Positions 22,460 through 30,475 of a stretch of 64,000 nt of DNA are shown here, one piece after another (the first letter of the stretch is position 1; every line of letters begins with the position of its first letter). The notes beneath the pieces were generated by a model that was not told the DNA's origin, searched no databases, and saw nothing but the letters and a program-made list of their open reading frames with translations. The DNA lies in the NCBI RefSeq assembly GCF_000735605.1, contig NZ_JPKG01000046.1, forward strand, positions 124,001 through 188,000, written 5' to 3'. The stretch comes from Allobosea sp. LC85. Lineage in GTDB: Bacteria > Pseudomonadota > Alphaproteobacteria > Rhizobiales > Beijerinckiaceae. Position numbers and translations under genes: made by a program.

Positions 22460-22858
22460 TCAGGCCGGTGTCTTCTCGCCCTTGGGGCGAGCCAGCCGGC
22501 CTTCCTCTGCCTTGTGGAAGAACTGCGCTGCGACAAGCCAGCCCTTCAACGGCTGAAGCGGCGGGATGCAGGTCAACAGGATCAACGGCAAGGTGGTGAC
22601 GAGATGAACCCAGGCCGGCGGCTCATACGCCATTTCGAGCCAGAGCGGGAACACCACGGCCGGAATGCAGACGAACATCATGACAAAGAAGGCCGGGCCA
22701 TCGGCAGGGTCCGCAAAGGAATAGTCGAGACCGCAGACCTCACATTTCGGCCGCAGCTTCAGAAAGCCTTCGAACAGGTGGCCCTGTCCGCAACGCGGAC
22801 ACCGTCCGCGCAGGCCGGTCTGGGCAGGCGAGAGGGGTGGCCATTCTTGGTCGGACAC
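22460..22858 (-). CDS. DUF983 family small membrane protein
   Basis: The 132-residue protein has a zinc-ribbon-like N-terminus (CPRCGQGHLF and CEVCGLDYSF near residues 20-45) followed by two membrane helices at about residues 52-75 and 82-105. This layout is that of DUF983, a family common in Alphaproteobacteria with no established function. The gene ends 55 bp from the stop of the convergent MocR gene. Its upstream region contains a perfect 8-bp-arm palindrome at 22921-22942, centred about 73 bp before the start codon, so it is probably regulated, possibly by the neighbouring MocR protein. Confidence 0.85.
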   Translation of the reverse strand: MSDQEWPPLSPAQTGLRGRCPRCGQGHLFEGFLKLRPKCEVCGLDYSFADPADGPAFFVMMFVCIPAVVFPLWLEMAYEPPAWVHLVTTLPLILLTCIPPLQPLKGWLVAAQFFHKAEEGRLARPKGEKTPA

Positions 22859-23190
22859 GGGAACAACTCCTTGAAGCCGGCACTGAGCGGCCGACGTCGC
22901 ACACTAGATGGCGACAACAACGTACAATGTCAAGATTGTACGCATACACGAACGAAAAGCGACAGGCCACGCCTTACACGGCGCCACTCCTCACACCGGG
23001 GCAAATCGCGCCGACGACAGGCTTCTTCCGCACGAAGCAGCAAGTCTAGGGGGCTTGAAGTCGCGGGCTCGGCGCGAGATCAGAGCTGACACCACGGCCC
23101 CCTTGGCAACGGGACGGATTCACCGACCGCAGCGCGATCAATTGCGCGGCAATGCCGCACCCGGCTCAGCGATTGAACGGGAATGCGCGG
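22859..23190. other. Gene-free stretch upstream of the DUF983 gene
   Basis: The 332 bases hold the DUF983 promoter and the palindrome at 22921-22942. On the right they reach the stop of the CoA-ligase/acetyltransferase gene at 23191. I see no gene and no strong terminator. Confidence 0.5.
22921..22942. promoter_or_regulatory. Operator-like palindrome upstream of DUF983
   Basis: CGTACAAT (22921-22928) and ATTGTACG (22935-22942) are exact inverted copies separated by six bases. The design (GTAC-containing arms, six-base spacer) matches the palindrome next to the other MocR gene in this window (57400-57423). Confidence 0.55.
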
Positions 23191-25881
23191 TCACGATTTC
23201 GGCTCCGGCATATCGAGCTTCAGCTCGACATGAACCGTATCGCCATCGGCATGCGAGACGCGGAAGCCCAGATCGCTCGCCATCTGCAGCATCGGAACAT
23301 TCTGCGCCAGCACTTCGCCGAAGAGCTGGTGGTAGCCCTGCTCCCGCGCGTGCGTGATGATTTCGGTCATGAGGCGATAGCCGAGGCCCCGCCCCTTCAT
23401 GTCGGAGCGGACGAGGATCGCATATTCCGCCGTCTTGCGCTCCGGGTCGCCCGATATCCTGACGACGCCGAAGATCGGCCCCACCCCATAGGGCGCACCT
23501 GGCTCGCCCGCGACCAGGGCCATTTCCCGGTCATAATCGATCTGCGACAGCCGGGCTGCCGTTGCATGGGGAAAGATCTTCACCAGTCCCAGGAAACGCA
23601 TCCGCAGGTCGTCCGGCGTACACAGCGCGACCATCTCGGCGAGAGCACTCTCATCCTCCGGGCGGATCGGGCGCAAGTGGAGCTGTGTACCGTCGCCAAG
23701 CGCGATCTCGCGCTCGAGCCGATGCGGATAGGGGCTGATCGCCAGTCCGAGGCGGCGCCCCTTCTTGCCGGCAATGACGATCCGGGCATCGAGCGCGATG
23801 CAGCCCTCGTAGTTGGCAAGTAGTGGATTGATGTCGAGCTCGATGATCTCGGGCAGTTGCACGACCAGCTCCGACAGGCGCACGAGGATGTCGACGACCG
23901 GTTCGAGCGGCACGGCCGGAACGTCGCGAAACCCCGCCAGCAACCGTGCAACCCGCGTACGGGAGATCATGTCGCGCGCCAGGACCGAATTCAAAGGCGG
24001 CAACCCAATGGCGCGGTCCCCGATCACCTCCGTCGCGGTGCCGCCGCGTCCGAACAAGATCACGGGCCCAAAGGTTTCGTCCTGGGCGATGCCGAGGATC
24101 AGCTCATGCGCCTTCGGTCGGGAGATCATGGGCTGGATCGCAAAGCCATCGATCCGCGCCGTGGGCCGAAACCGGCCCACGCGCTCCAGCATCTCGTGCG
24201 CCGCCGCCTCGACCTCCGCCTTGCTCTTCAGGCCCAGGACGACGCCACCGACATCGGATTTGTGGATGATGTCATGCGAAAGGATCTTCAGCGCCACCGG
24301 AGCCGCGATCGCCTCGAAACAGGCTCCGGCCTCCTCCGGGGTCGCCGCCAGCTTCGTCTCGACGGTGGGAATACCGAACAGCCCGAGCAGTTGCTTGGAT
24401 TCCGGCTCCGTCAGCGTCGTGCGTTTCTCGCGCAAGGCCGCCCTGATGAGTTTGCGCGCCGCCTCGACCTGGCGGGGCGCAATGGCGACACCAGCCGCCG
24501 GTGTTTCCAGCAGGAGCTCCTGGTTTCGCCGGAAGGCGGCGAGATGACTGAAGGCGCGGACGGCCTCCTCCGGGGTCGCGAAATTCGGGAGCCCGCCTTC
24601 CCGCAGATGCGCCCTGGCGGCCTGCGCGAGCGTGCCGCCGAGCCAGCTCGTCATGACGGGAACATGCTTCTGTCGCGCGGCCACCCGGGACACGGCGCGT
24701 GCCGCCTCCGCGCCGTCGGCAACAGCGGAGGGACAATTGATGACCAGGACGGCATCGCTCTCGCGCTCTTCCAGCAGCGCTTCCAGCGCAGCCGCATAAC
24801 GTTCTCCCGTGGCGTCTCCCAGGACATCGACGGGGTTCCCGCGCGACCAGCCTTCAGGCAGCACGCTGTCGAGCTTGCCGATCACCTCCGGGCTGAGGGT
24901 CGCGACGCGGTTTCCCCGTTCTCCGACTGCATCGACGGCGAGGATGCCGGCGCCGCCGCCATTGGTCAGAATTGTCAGCCGGTCGCCGGCGACGCGAACT
25001 CCCTTTGCCAGGATCTCGGCCGCGGCGAAGAGCTCGTCGAGTTCAGCGACCCGCAGCAGGCCGGCGCGCCGAAAGGCCGCGTCATAGACCGCGTCCGCGC
25101 CCGCAAGTGCTCCGGTATGCGACAGCGCCGCCCGCGCTCCGGCGGCACTGCGCCCGGCCTTCACCACGACGACGGGCTTCATGCGCGCCACCGCCCGTGC
25201 TGCCGACATGAACTTGCGGGCATGGGGAATGTTCTCGACATAGAGCAGCACCGAGCGCACCGTCGTATCGGTGCCGAGGTAATCGAGCATGTCGCCTGCG
25301 TCGACATCGCTGGTGTCGCCGAGCGCAATCGCATGCGAAAGGCCGATGTCGCGCCGGTCCGCCCAGTCGAGCAGCGCCGACATGATGCCGCCGGACTGGC
25401 TGACGATGGCGATGTTGCCTGGCCGCGGCGTCAGATGCGCGAAGCTCGCATTGATCGCGCGGGGGGAGGAAATCAGGCCGAGACAGTTCGGGCCGACGAT
25501 CAGCATCAGATGCGCCTTGGCCGCATCGAGCATCCGTTGCCGCAGCCCATCCGTGGCCGCCGTATCGCCAAAGCCGTTGCTGATCACGATTGCGGCTCGG
25601 CAGCCGCGTTGTCCGAGTTCTGATATCAGCTCGGGAACCGACACTGCCGGCGTCGCCAGGACGGCAAGGTCGGGCGTGACAGGGAGTTCGGCAACGGAGC
25701 GATAGCTCAGCGCCGAGCGGACGGCCGTTTCATGCGGGTTGACCGCCATGATCGGCCCCTTGAACCCTGCGCCATAGAGATTGGCGGCAAGCGTCGCCCC
25801 GACCGAACCAGGTTGGTTGCTGGCCCCGATCAGGGCGATCGCGCGGGGATTGAAGAGCGCATCGAAATTCCGAATGCTCAT
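23191..25881 (-). CDS. ADP-forming acyl-CoA ligase / GNAT acetyltransferase fusion (Pat-like)
   Basis: The 896-residue protein combines an N-terminal CoA-binding domain (IALIGASNQPGSVG near residue 15), two succinyl-CoA-ligase-like domains (VGPNCLGLIS near residue 130), an ATP-grasp domain (about residues 480-700) and a C-terminal GNAT domain (about residues 720-890) with the acetyl-CoA loop DMKGRGLGYRLM. Proteins with this order act as lysine acetyltransferases that regulate acyl-CoA synthetases, or as bifunctional acetate-CoA ligases. The catalytic state of the ligase half cannot be settled by eye. It lies next to two universal stress proteins, a common grouping in stress and low-oxygen regulons. 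Confidence 0.88.
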   Translation of the reverse strand: MSIRNFDALFNPRAIALIGASNQPGSVGATLAANLYGAGFKGPIMAVNPHETAVRSALSYRSVAELPVTPDLAVLATPAVSVPELISELGQRGCRAAIVISNGFGDTAATDGLRQRMLDAAKAHLMLIVGPNCLGLISSPRAINASFAHLTPRPGNIAIVSQSGGIMSALLDWADRRDIGLSHAIALGDTSDVDAGDMLDYLGTDTTVRSVLLYVENIPHARKFMSAARAVARMKPVVVVKAGRSAAGARAALSHTGALAGADAVYDAAFRRAGLLRVAELDELFAAAEILAKGVRVAGDRLTILTNGGGAGILAVDAVGERGNRVATLSPEVIGKLDSVLPEGWSRGNPVDVLGDATGERYAAALEALLEERESDAVLVINCPSAVADGAEAARAVSRVAARQKHVPVMTSWLGGTLAQAARAHLREGGLPNFATPEEAVRAFSHLAAFRRNQELLLETPAAGVAIAPRQVEAARKLIRAALREKRTTLTEPESKQLLGLFGIPTVETKLAATPEEAGACFEAIAAPVALKILSHDIIHKSDVGGVVLGLKSKAEVEAAAHEMLERVGRFRPTARIDGFAIQPMISRPKAHELILGIAQDETFGPVILFGRGGTATEVIGDRAIGLPPLNSVLARDMISRTRVARLLAGFRDVPAVPLEPVVDILVRLSELVVQLPEIIELDINPLLANYEGCIALDARIVIAGKKGRRLGLAISPYPHRLEREIALGDGTQLHLRPIRPEDESALAEMVALCTPDDLRMRFLGLVKIFPHATAARLSQIDYDREMALVAGEPGAPYGVGPIFGVVRISGDPERKTAEYAILVRSDMKGRGLGYRLMTEIITHAREQGYHQLFGEVLAQNVPMLQMASDLGFRVSHADGDTVHVELKLDMPEPKS

Positions 25882-25921
25882 GAGCGGAAACCGGGCTGCA
25901 AGCGCCCGGCATCAAGCCGGG

Positions 25922-25957
25922 AATGGCTCAACCGTGCGTTTGCAGAGTTGAGCCATT
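25922..25957. terminator. Hairpin between stress-protein gene and acetyltransferase gene
   Basis: AATGGCTCAAC (25922-25932) pairs exactly with 25947-25957 and is followed by TTTTC on the plus strand. Both flanking genes read left, where no T-run follows, so a role as mRNA 3' end or stabiliser for the universal stress gene is as likely as true termination. Confidence 0.5.
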
Positions 25958-25970
25958 TTCCCCGCAACGA

Positions 25971-26813
25971 TCAATGGCACATGAAGAGCGGCACCTTGCT
26001 GTTCTTGAGCAGGGACTGCGTCACGCCGCCGAGCAGCCATTCGCGCAGGCGGGAATGGCGATAGCCACCCGACACGACGAAACCGGCGTCGAACTCGGCC
26101 GCCTCGGCCTGGAGCGCTGTCGCGACATCGCGCCCCTTGCCGAGCGCCACCGTCTTGACCGTGACGTCGACGCCATGGCGCGCGAGATGAGGTGCCAGCT
26201 CGACGCCGGGGACCGCGTTGGAAAGGTCCTTCTCGCCGGTGACCGAGACGATCTCGACAGCCTTGGCGGCTCGCAGGAACGGCAAGGCATCGGCCACGGC
26301 ACGCGCCGCGCTGGCGCCACCGTCCCAGGCGATGACAATGTTCTCTCCGGAGAAGCCGGGATGGCCCGGCGGAACCACCAGAACCGGCCGGCCGCTCTCG
26401 AACAGAGCCGTCTCGATCAGGCCACGGTCGATGGCAAGAGTCGCTGGCTCCGCATCCAGAATGGAGAGATCGTTGATGCGGGCATGGTCGAGAAAGCGCT
26501 GCAACAGACTGCTGTAGATCAGCTGAGGGCTCTCGACCGTGCTGACCACGCCGGCAAGATTGGCCGCGAACCTGGCGTCGGAGGCCAGCTTCTCCGCGAG
26601 GCCGGCGATGCGCCGGTTCTCCGACGCGACGATCGCGCCGCTGAAATCATCGATCATCGAATAGGGCACGGAGAACCGGCTTGCTGCCGCCTGTACCGTC
26701 AGATGCGCATTCGTCTGCCGCGCCAATGAAAGCCCGTAGCCGACAGCAAGGTTCTCCTCGGTCTGCCCCTCCTCCGTCACCGCGACCAATATGCTCTTGA
26801 TGCCTTCGATCAT
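25971..26813 (-). CDS. Universal stress protein, tandem UspA domains
   Basis: The 280-residue protein has two UspA-like halves. The second carries the nucleotide-binding-like run VVPPGHPGFSGENIVIAWDGG near residues 143-165 and ends VSGGYRHSRLREWLLGGVTQSLL, a typical Usp C-terminus. These cytoplasmic proteins help cells survive stress, starvation or oxygen lack. A FixK/FNR-type box lies 51-64 bp upstream of its start (26864-26877), so microaerobic induction is likely. A related gene lies at 27475-28320; the two are diverged paralogues. Confidence 0.9.
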   Translation of the reverse strand: MIEGIKSILVAVTEEGQTEENLAVGYGLSLARQTNAHLTVQAAASRFSVPYSMIDDFSGAIVASENRRIAGLAEKLASDARFAANLAGVVSTVESPQLIYSSLLQRFLDHARINDLSILDAEPATLAIDRGLIETALFESGRPVLVVPPGHPGFSGENIVIAWDGGASAARAVADALPFLRAAKAVEIVSVTGEKDLSNAVPGVELAPHLARHGVDVTVKTVALGKGRDVATALQAEAAEFDAGFVVSGGYRHSRLREWLLGGVTQSLLKNSKVPLFMCH

Positions 26814-26863
26814 GTCATCCTCCAGTACGCCGAAGAACCTCCGCCGGCCCGGCAGAAACGTCC

Positions 26864-26877
26864 TTGCGCCAGATCAA
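26864..26877. promoter_or_regulatory. FixK/FNR-type binding site
   Basis: The 14 bases read TTGC-GCCAGA-TCAA, matching the rhizobial FixK/FNR pattern TTG(A/C)-N6-(T/G)CAA. It lies between divergent genes: its centre is 57 bp from the stress-protein start at 26813 and 81 bp from the small gene at 26952, both compatible with an activator near -40 of the transcript. Confidence 0.6.
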
Positions 26878-26951
26878 ACCGGACGCGCCCGAAATATGCG
26901 CGACTAATCGTGGCATGGACATCCAAGCGGCAGAAGGGACGAACGACCATC

Positions 26952-27351
26952 ATGCTTTATGTCATCACTCTTCATTTCGCCCGGACGAGCGGATATCCCG
27001 ATGGAAGCCCGCGGCATGGCTACGAGATCACCGCGCCGCTCGACCTTGACGGACATATCGATGCCGCCGCGGCAGGAGCAGCGCGATTTCTGCCGCGTCA
27101 GGCGTTTCTCGGCGGGGGAGCCGGATCGTCACGGCTTGCTCCTGCGCCGGGCCGGAGGCGCCGGCGGTGCGACCTGGTTCATCGACGATGACGATTCCAG
27201 CAGCGATGATGACGAGCCTGGCTACCGGCTCGACCGGCACCGCTTCGTCGTCGGCGATCATGTCTCGATCCGCGACGGTGACGGCGACCTGCAGCCCTTC
27301 CAGATCATTGCCGTGAAGCCGAGGGCCCCCGTCAAACCAGTCATCGCCTGA
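26952..27351 (+). pseudogene. Small conserved hypothetical protein, split by a frameshift
   Basis: The reading starts at ATG 26952 (MLYVITLHFARTSGYPDG) and reads sensibly to about base 27080 (EITAPLDLDGHIDAAA). The protein then continues in the +1 frame from about 27081 (RDFCRVRRFSAGEPDRHG) through GGATWFID, an acidic patch and HRFVVGDHVSIRD to the TGA at 27349. Joined, the pieces give about 132 residues resembling a small hypothetical family that I recall from Hyphomicrobiales. One extra base (or two missing) between 27064 and 27081 explains the break. It could be a real mutation or an assembly error. The FixK-type box at 26864 could drive it. Function unknown. Confidence 0.7.
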
Positions 27352-27395
27352 AGGCATCTACGGCATCTGCGCCGTGCCGGCGTGCACGGGGCGCC

Positions 27396-27409
27396 TTGCT
27401 CCACATCAA
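27396..27409 (+). promoter_or_regulatory. FixK/FNR-type binding site
   Basis: TTGC-TCCACA-TCAA matches TTG(A/C)-N6-(T/G)CAA. Its centre is 72 bp upstream of the universal stress gene at 27475, leaving about 30 bases of leader if it activates from -41.5. Confidence 0.6.
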
Positions 27410-27474
27410 TGCGTCCCTGCACATTGTGTTCGATCATAGACTCCGCGGATGCTTCGAGACTTGGAGGACATGCG

Positions 27475-28320
27475 ATGACAGCGACGGCAAAATCTCACCC
27501 GGACTATGCCAGCATCATGGTGCCGCTGAACCTCGGCAGCGGGGCCGCGGATCGGGTCAAGCTGGCTGCCTCCTTGGCGGATCGCTTCGGAAGCCGGCTG
27601 ATCGGTATCGCCGCAGAAGACTTCATTCTCCCTTATATCGGCGACGGCCTGGCGAGTGTCGACTCTGTCCTGATCGAGGAGAGCAAGCGCGCAGTCTCAG
27701 AAGACCTTGCGCGCGCCGAAGCGATATTCCGCAAGGCCGCCGCGGACGGCCTGAAGGATATCGTCTGGCGCAGCGCCATCGAAACACCGCGCAGCTTCGT
27801 TCTCGATCAGGCCCGCGCAGCCGATCTCGTGGTGCTGGCTCGGCAGGCCCATCATGACCCGGCGCAGGGTGGAATGAGCCTCTCGCCGGGCGATCTGGTC
27901 ATGTCTCTCGGCCGGCCGCTCCTCGTCGTCCCGCCGGGCGTTAGCTATCTCTCCGGAAAGCATATCGTCGTCGCCTGGAAGGATACGCGGGAAGCACAGC
28001 GCGCCGTCCGGGACGCCCTGCCACTGCTGACGCGGGCGGAATCCGTCACTGTCCTGTCGATCGGCCCAGACGCCGAAGATCAGGGCGCCGAGGACGTGCG
28101 CGACTACCTCACCTTGCACGGTGTGGCGGCAAAGGCGGTGCTGCGGACCGACACTGCCAGGCACGCAGTCAACGAACTGATCGACTTTGCAACCGAGAAC
28201 GGTGCCGATCTCATCGTTTCAGGCGCCTATGGCCACACCCGCATGCGGGAGTGGATGTTTGGCGGCATGACGCGCGATCTGCTGCAGGCTTCACCCGTTT
28301 GCTGCTTGATGTCGCATTGA
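27475..28320 (+). CDS. Universal stress protein, tandem UspA domains
   Basis: The start at 27475 (MTATAKSHPDY) follows TTGGAGGAC, an excellent ribosome site, and gives 281 residues. The two Usp halves are visible: YASIMVPLNLGSGAADRVKLAASL at the N-terminus and HIVVAWKDTREAQRAVRDAL in the second half, ending VSGAYGHTRMREWMFGGMTRDLL. It resembles the gene at 25971-26813, but the two differ over much of their length. A FixK-type box sits upstream. It is expected to act in the cytoplasm during stress or oxygen limitation. Confidence 0.9.
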   Translation: MTATAKSHPDYASIMVPLNLGSGAADRVKLAASLADRFGSRLIGIAAEDFILPYIGDGLASVDSVLIEESKRAVSEDLARAEAIFRKAAADGLKDIVWRSAIETPRSFVLDQARAADLVVLARQAHHDPAQGGMSLSPGDLVMSLGRPLLVVPPGVSYLSGKHIVVAWKDTREAQRAVRDALPLLTRAESVTVLSIGPDAEDQGAEDVRDYLTLHGVAAKAVLRTDTARHAVNELIDFATENGADLIVSGAYGHTRMREWMFGGMTRDLLQASPVCCLMSH

Positions 28321-28634
28321 GACCACGCAGGCTTCGCGGGCGCCCGACGCCCAAGTGACACGGTCGAAGTGACTTGGCTGAAGGGACATGGCGGACCCGT
28401 GCAGGCTCGCATCGGAGGTTCCAGGGTGCCGCAGTCTCAGGCGGAAGCCCTTACGCAGCCCGGCGACCTCGGGAGAGCAGAATGCCCGGACCACAACAGG
28501 CTGTTCGACCTTAGTCTGGTGCCTTCAGACGACCACCACAATCGCCGCGACTTTCCGCCGGTTGGCAGTATCCTCCCAACCCTGATGTCATGGCCAACCG
28601 GCCGCCGGTGCAGATCGAGAATGGACGGAGGCCC
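28321..28634. other. Gene-free stretch upstream of the DUF3302/HlyD pair
   Basis: The 314 bases have no convincing gene. They must contain the promoter of the 28635-29833 operon. I see no FixK-type box here and no strong hairpin after the stress-protein stop. Confidence 0.45.
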
Positions 28635-28895
28635 ATGAGCGCGCTTGATATATTCGCCTGGATTGTCCTGGTCGTGCTCGTGTGCAGCACGGTTTTCGTC
28701 ATCGTCTTCATGGCCATGCTTCCGGGTCTGATCGCCAAGCGACGCAATCATCCCTGGGCTCAGGCCGTGGCGGTCGGCGGGTGGGTGACGCTGTTCCTGG
28801 GATTCGTGTTGTGGCCAGCGGTGCTGATCTGGGCCTATGTCGACGTGCCTGCGCGTGTCGACGTGCCCGCGCGCCCGCAGGAGCTCGCCCGATGA
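28635..28895 (+). CDS. DUF3302 small inner-membrane protein (YibI-like)
   Basis: The start at 28635 (MSALDIFAWIVLV) follows GGAGG by four bases. The 86-residue product has two membrane helices at about residues 5-28 and 43-64, with the LPGLIAKRRNHPWAQAV loop between them typical of DUF3302. In enterobacteria the counterpart yibI lies next to yibH, an HlyD-type protein; here too the next gene is HlyD-like and overlaps by four bases. The two probably act together in efflux or envelope maintenance. Confidence 0.85.
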   Translation: MSALDIFAWIVLVVLVCSTVFVIVFMAMLPGLIAKRRNHPWAQAVAVGGWVTLFLGFVLWPAVLIWAYVDVPARVDVPARPQELAR

Positions 28896-29833
28896 TTGTT
28901 GTCCTGCTCAATGTCTATCTCGCGCTCCTCTTCGTGCTCGTGAAATTCCGGATCGTGCCGTTCAACCTGTTCTGGAAGGTCTCGCCGGTCCTTGTCCTGC
29001 TTCTGCTGCTGATCGGCCTGTTCATCCCGATGAATTGGGGCGCGCCGCAAGGCCCGGCGCTCGCTGTCCGGCAATCCGTCGCGATCGTCCCTGATGTCGC
29101 CGGCGAGGTGATCGACGTCCCCGTCGCGCCGAACACGCCCTTGAAAGCGGGCGCCGTGCTGTTCAGGATCGACCCCGTGCCCTATGAGGCCCAGGTCAAG
29201 GCGCTGGAAGCGCAGCTCCAGCTGCAGCAGCAGCGCCTGGCGCAGATGACCCAGTTGCAGAGCACGGGTTCCGGCCGCAGCTTCGACGTCGAGCAGCGCC
29301 AGGCCGAGGTGGACCAACTCAAGGCACAGCTCGAGGGCGCCAGGTGGAACCTCGACAAGACGGTGGTTCGTGCTCCGGCCGCCGGTTATGTCACCAATCT
29401 GGCGCTGCGGAAGGGCGCGCGCGTCGCTAACCTGCCGCTCGCGCCGGTCATGGCCTTCGTCGACACGGCAGAAACGGTCATCGGCGTCGAGATCCAGCAG
29501 ATCGATGCCCGCTACATTGCAGCTGGCCAGCCGGTCGAACTGACGTTCAAGTTCGCGCCAGGGCAGGTCTTCACCGGCAAGGTCGAGAGTGTGCTGCAGG
29601 CGATCTCGACCGGCCAGGTGCAGACATCGGGGGCGGCCGTAACGCCCAAAACCATCCAGGCAGCCCCCTTCGCCGTGCGGGTGAAACTCGACGACCAGAC
29701 CTTTGCCGACAGCCTCCCGGCGGGCGCTGCCGGCGATGCCGCCATCTTCACCGATCGCGTCACGGCCGCCCATGTCATTCGCAAGGTGCTGCTGCGGCAG
29801 ATCGCGATCACCAACTACATCAACCCTTTCTGA
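28892..29833 (+). CDS. HlyD-family membrane fusion protein (YibH-like)
   Basis: The ATG at 28892 overlaps the upstream stop (ATGA) and gives 313 residues. Two hydrophobic segments lie at about residues 3-18 and 28-46. A barrel-sandwich lipoyl-like half follows (AGEVIDVPVAPNTPLKAGAVLF), then a helical hairpin (QLQLQQQRLAQMTQLQ and DVEQRQAEVDQLKAQ) and the second half (VRAPAAGYVTNLALRKG). Membrane fusion proteins bridge an inner-membrane pump to the outer membrane. No pump or outer-membrane channel is nearby, so the partner is unknown or is the DUF3302 protein itself. Confidence 0.9.
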   Translation: MIVVLLNVYLALLFVLVKFRIVPFNLFWKVSPVLVLLLLLIGLFIPMNWGAPQGPALAVRQSVAIVPDVAGEVIDVPVAPNTPLKAGAVLFRIDPVPYEAQVKALEAQLQLQQQRLAQMTQLQSTGSGRSFDVEQRQAEVDQLKAQLEGARWNLDKTVVRAPAAGYVTNLALRKGARVANLPLAPVMAFVDTAETVIGVEIQQIDARYIAAGQPVELTFKFAPGQVFTGKVESVLQAISTGQVQTSGAAVTPKTIQAAPFAVRVKLDDQTFADSLPAGAAGDAAIFTDRVTAAHVIRKVLLRQIAITNYINPF

Positions 29834-29845
29834 TGCGAACAATCC

Positions 29846-29880
29846 AGCTGGCGGAGCTCGGCGCGCGATAGCCGCCAGCT
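29846..29880 (+). terminator. Hairpin after the HlyD-type gene
   Basis: AGCTGGCGG (29846-29854) pairs exactly with CCGCCAGCT (29872-29880), 13 bases after the stop codon. No T-run follows, so termination is only probable. Confidence 0.5.
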
Positions 29881-30096
29881 CCTCCAGCGCCCGTGCGATC
29901 GGGCATCACGGCCAACGACATGTCCCGCCCGGAACGTCCCGATCGGCAACCGGGTCGGGCGTTCGCCGTCCACATGATCTCGCGGCGGCTCGTTGACGCC
30001 GGCTGCAGCCGCCGGCTTTGATGCGGCCTCACGATGCGACCGGTATCGCCCGCTCACGAGGTGGCAGGTTGTTCATCCACACGAAGGGTTATCCAG

Positions 30097-30396
30097 ATGC
30101 CAAGCGGCGGCACCATCACCACAATCAGCACCATCAGCGCCGCGAGGGCCCCCCTTCGCCGGGCTTCCGCGGCCCTCGTGCTGCTCGCCGCTCTTGCCGG
30201 CTGCACCCAGCGCGAGCCCGTTGCGGCCAATGACGAGCCGGGAATCCCGATCCGCACGCCGCAGGAGCGCAGCTATCTCGATCCCGGCCCTGCGCCGAGC
30301 GAAGGCAGCGGGCCGGCTTATGTGCGCGAGAACCGCCGCTCACCGAATTTCGGCGATCGTTTCGGGGGCGATGTCCTGCCCCGAGCTCCGTACTGA
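30097..30396 (+). CDS. Small lipoprotein of unknown function
   Basis: I chose ATG 30097 (MPSGGTITT), preceded by AAGGG; the product has 99 residues. A signal peptide ends in the lipobox LAALAGC with the lipid-bearing cysteine near residue 37. The mature part is short, proline-rich and without a known domain (RTPQERSYLDPGPAPSEG). It is followed after 79 bp by another lipoprotein gene on the same strand, so the two may share a transcript. I do not recognise the family. Confidence 0.75.
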   Translation: MPSGGTITTISTISAARAPLRRASAALVLLAALAGCTQREPVAANDEPGIPIRTPQERSYLDPGPAPSEGSGPAYVRENRRSPNFGDRFGGDVLPRAPY

Positions 30397-30475
30397 CCCG
30401 CAGGCATTGCTGAAAGATGCGCAGAGCGGCCATGATCGCTCTGCTGCCTGGCCCCGCGATCTGGATGGCTTCTGC

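Noticed and set aside
29993..30475. A long N-terminal extension of the DUF900 hydrolase
   Set aside because: The extension spans the upstream lipoprotein gene in another frame, and the internal start at 30476 opens a clean lipoprotein signal.
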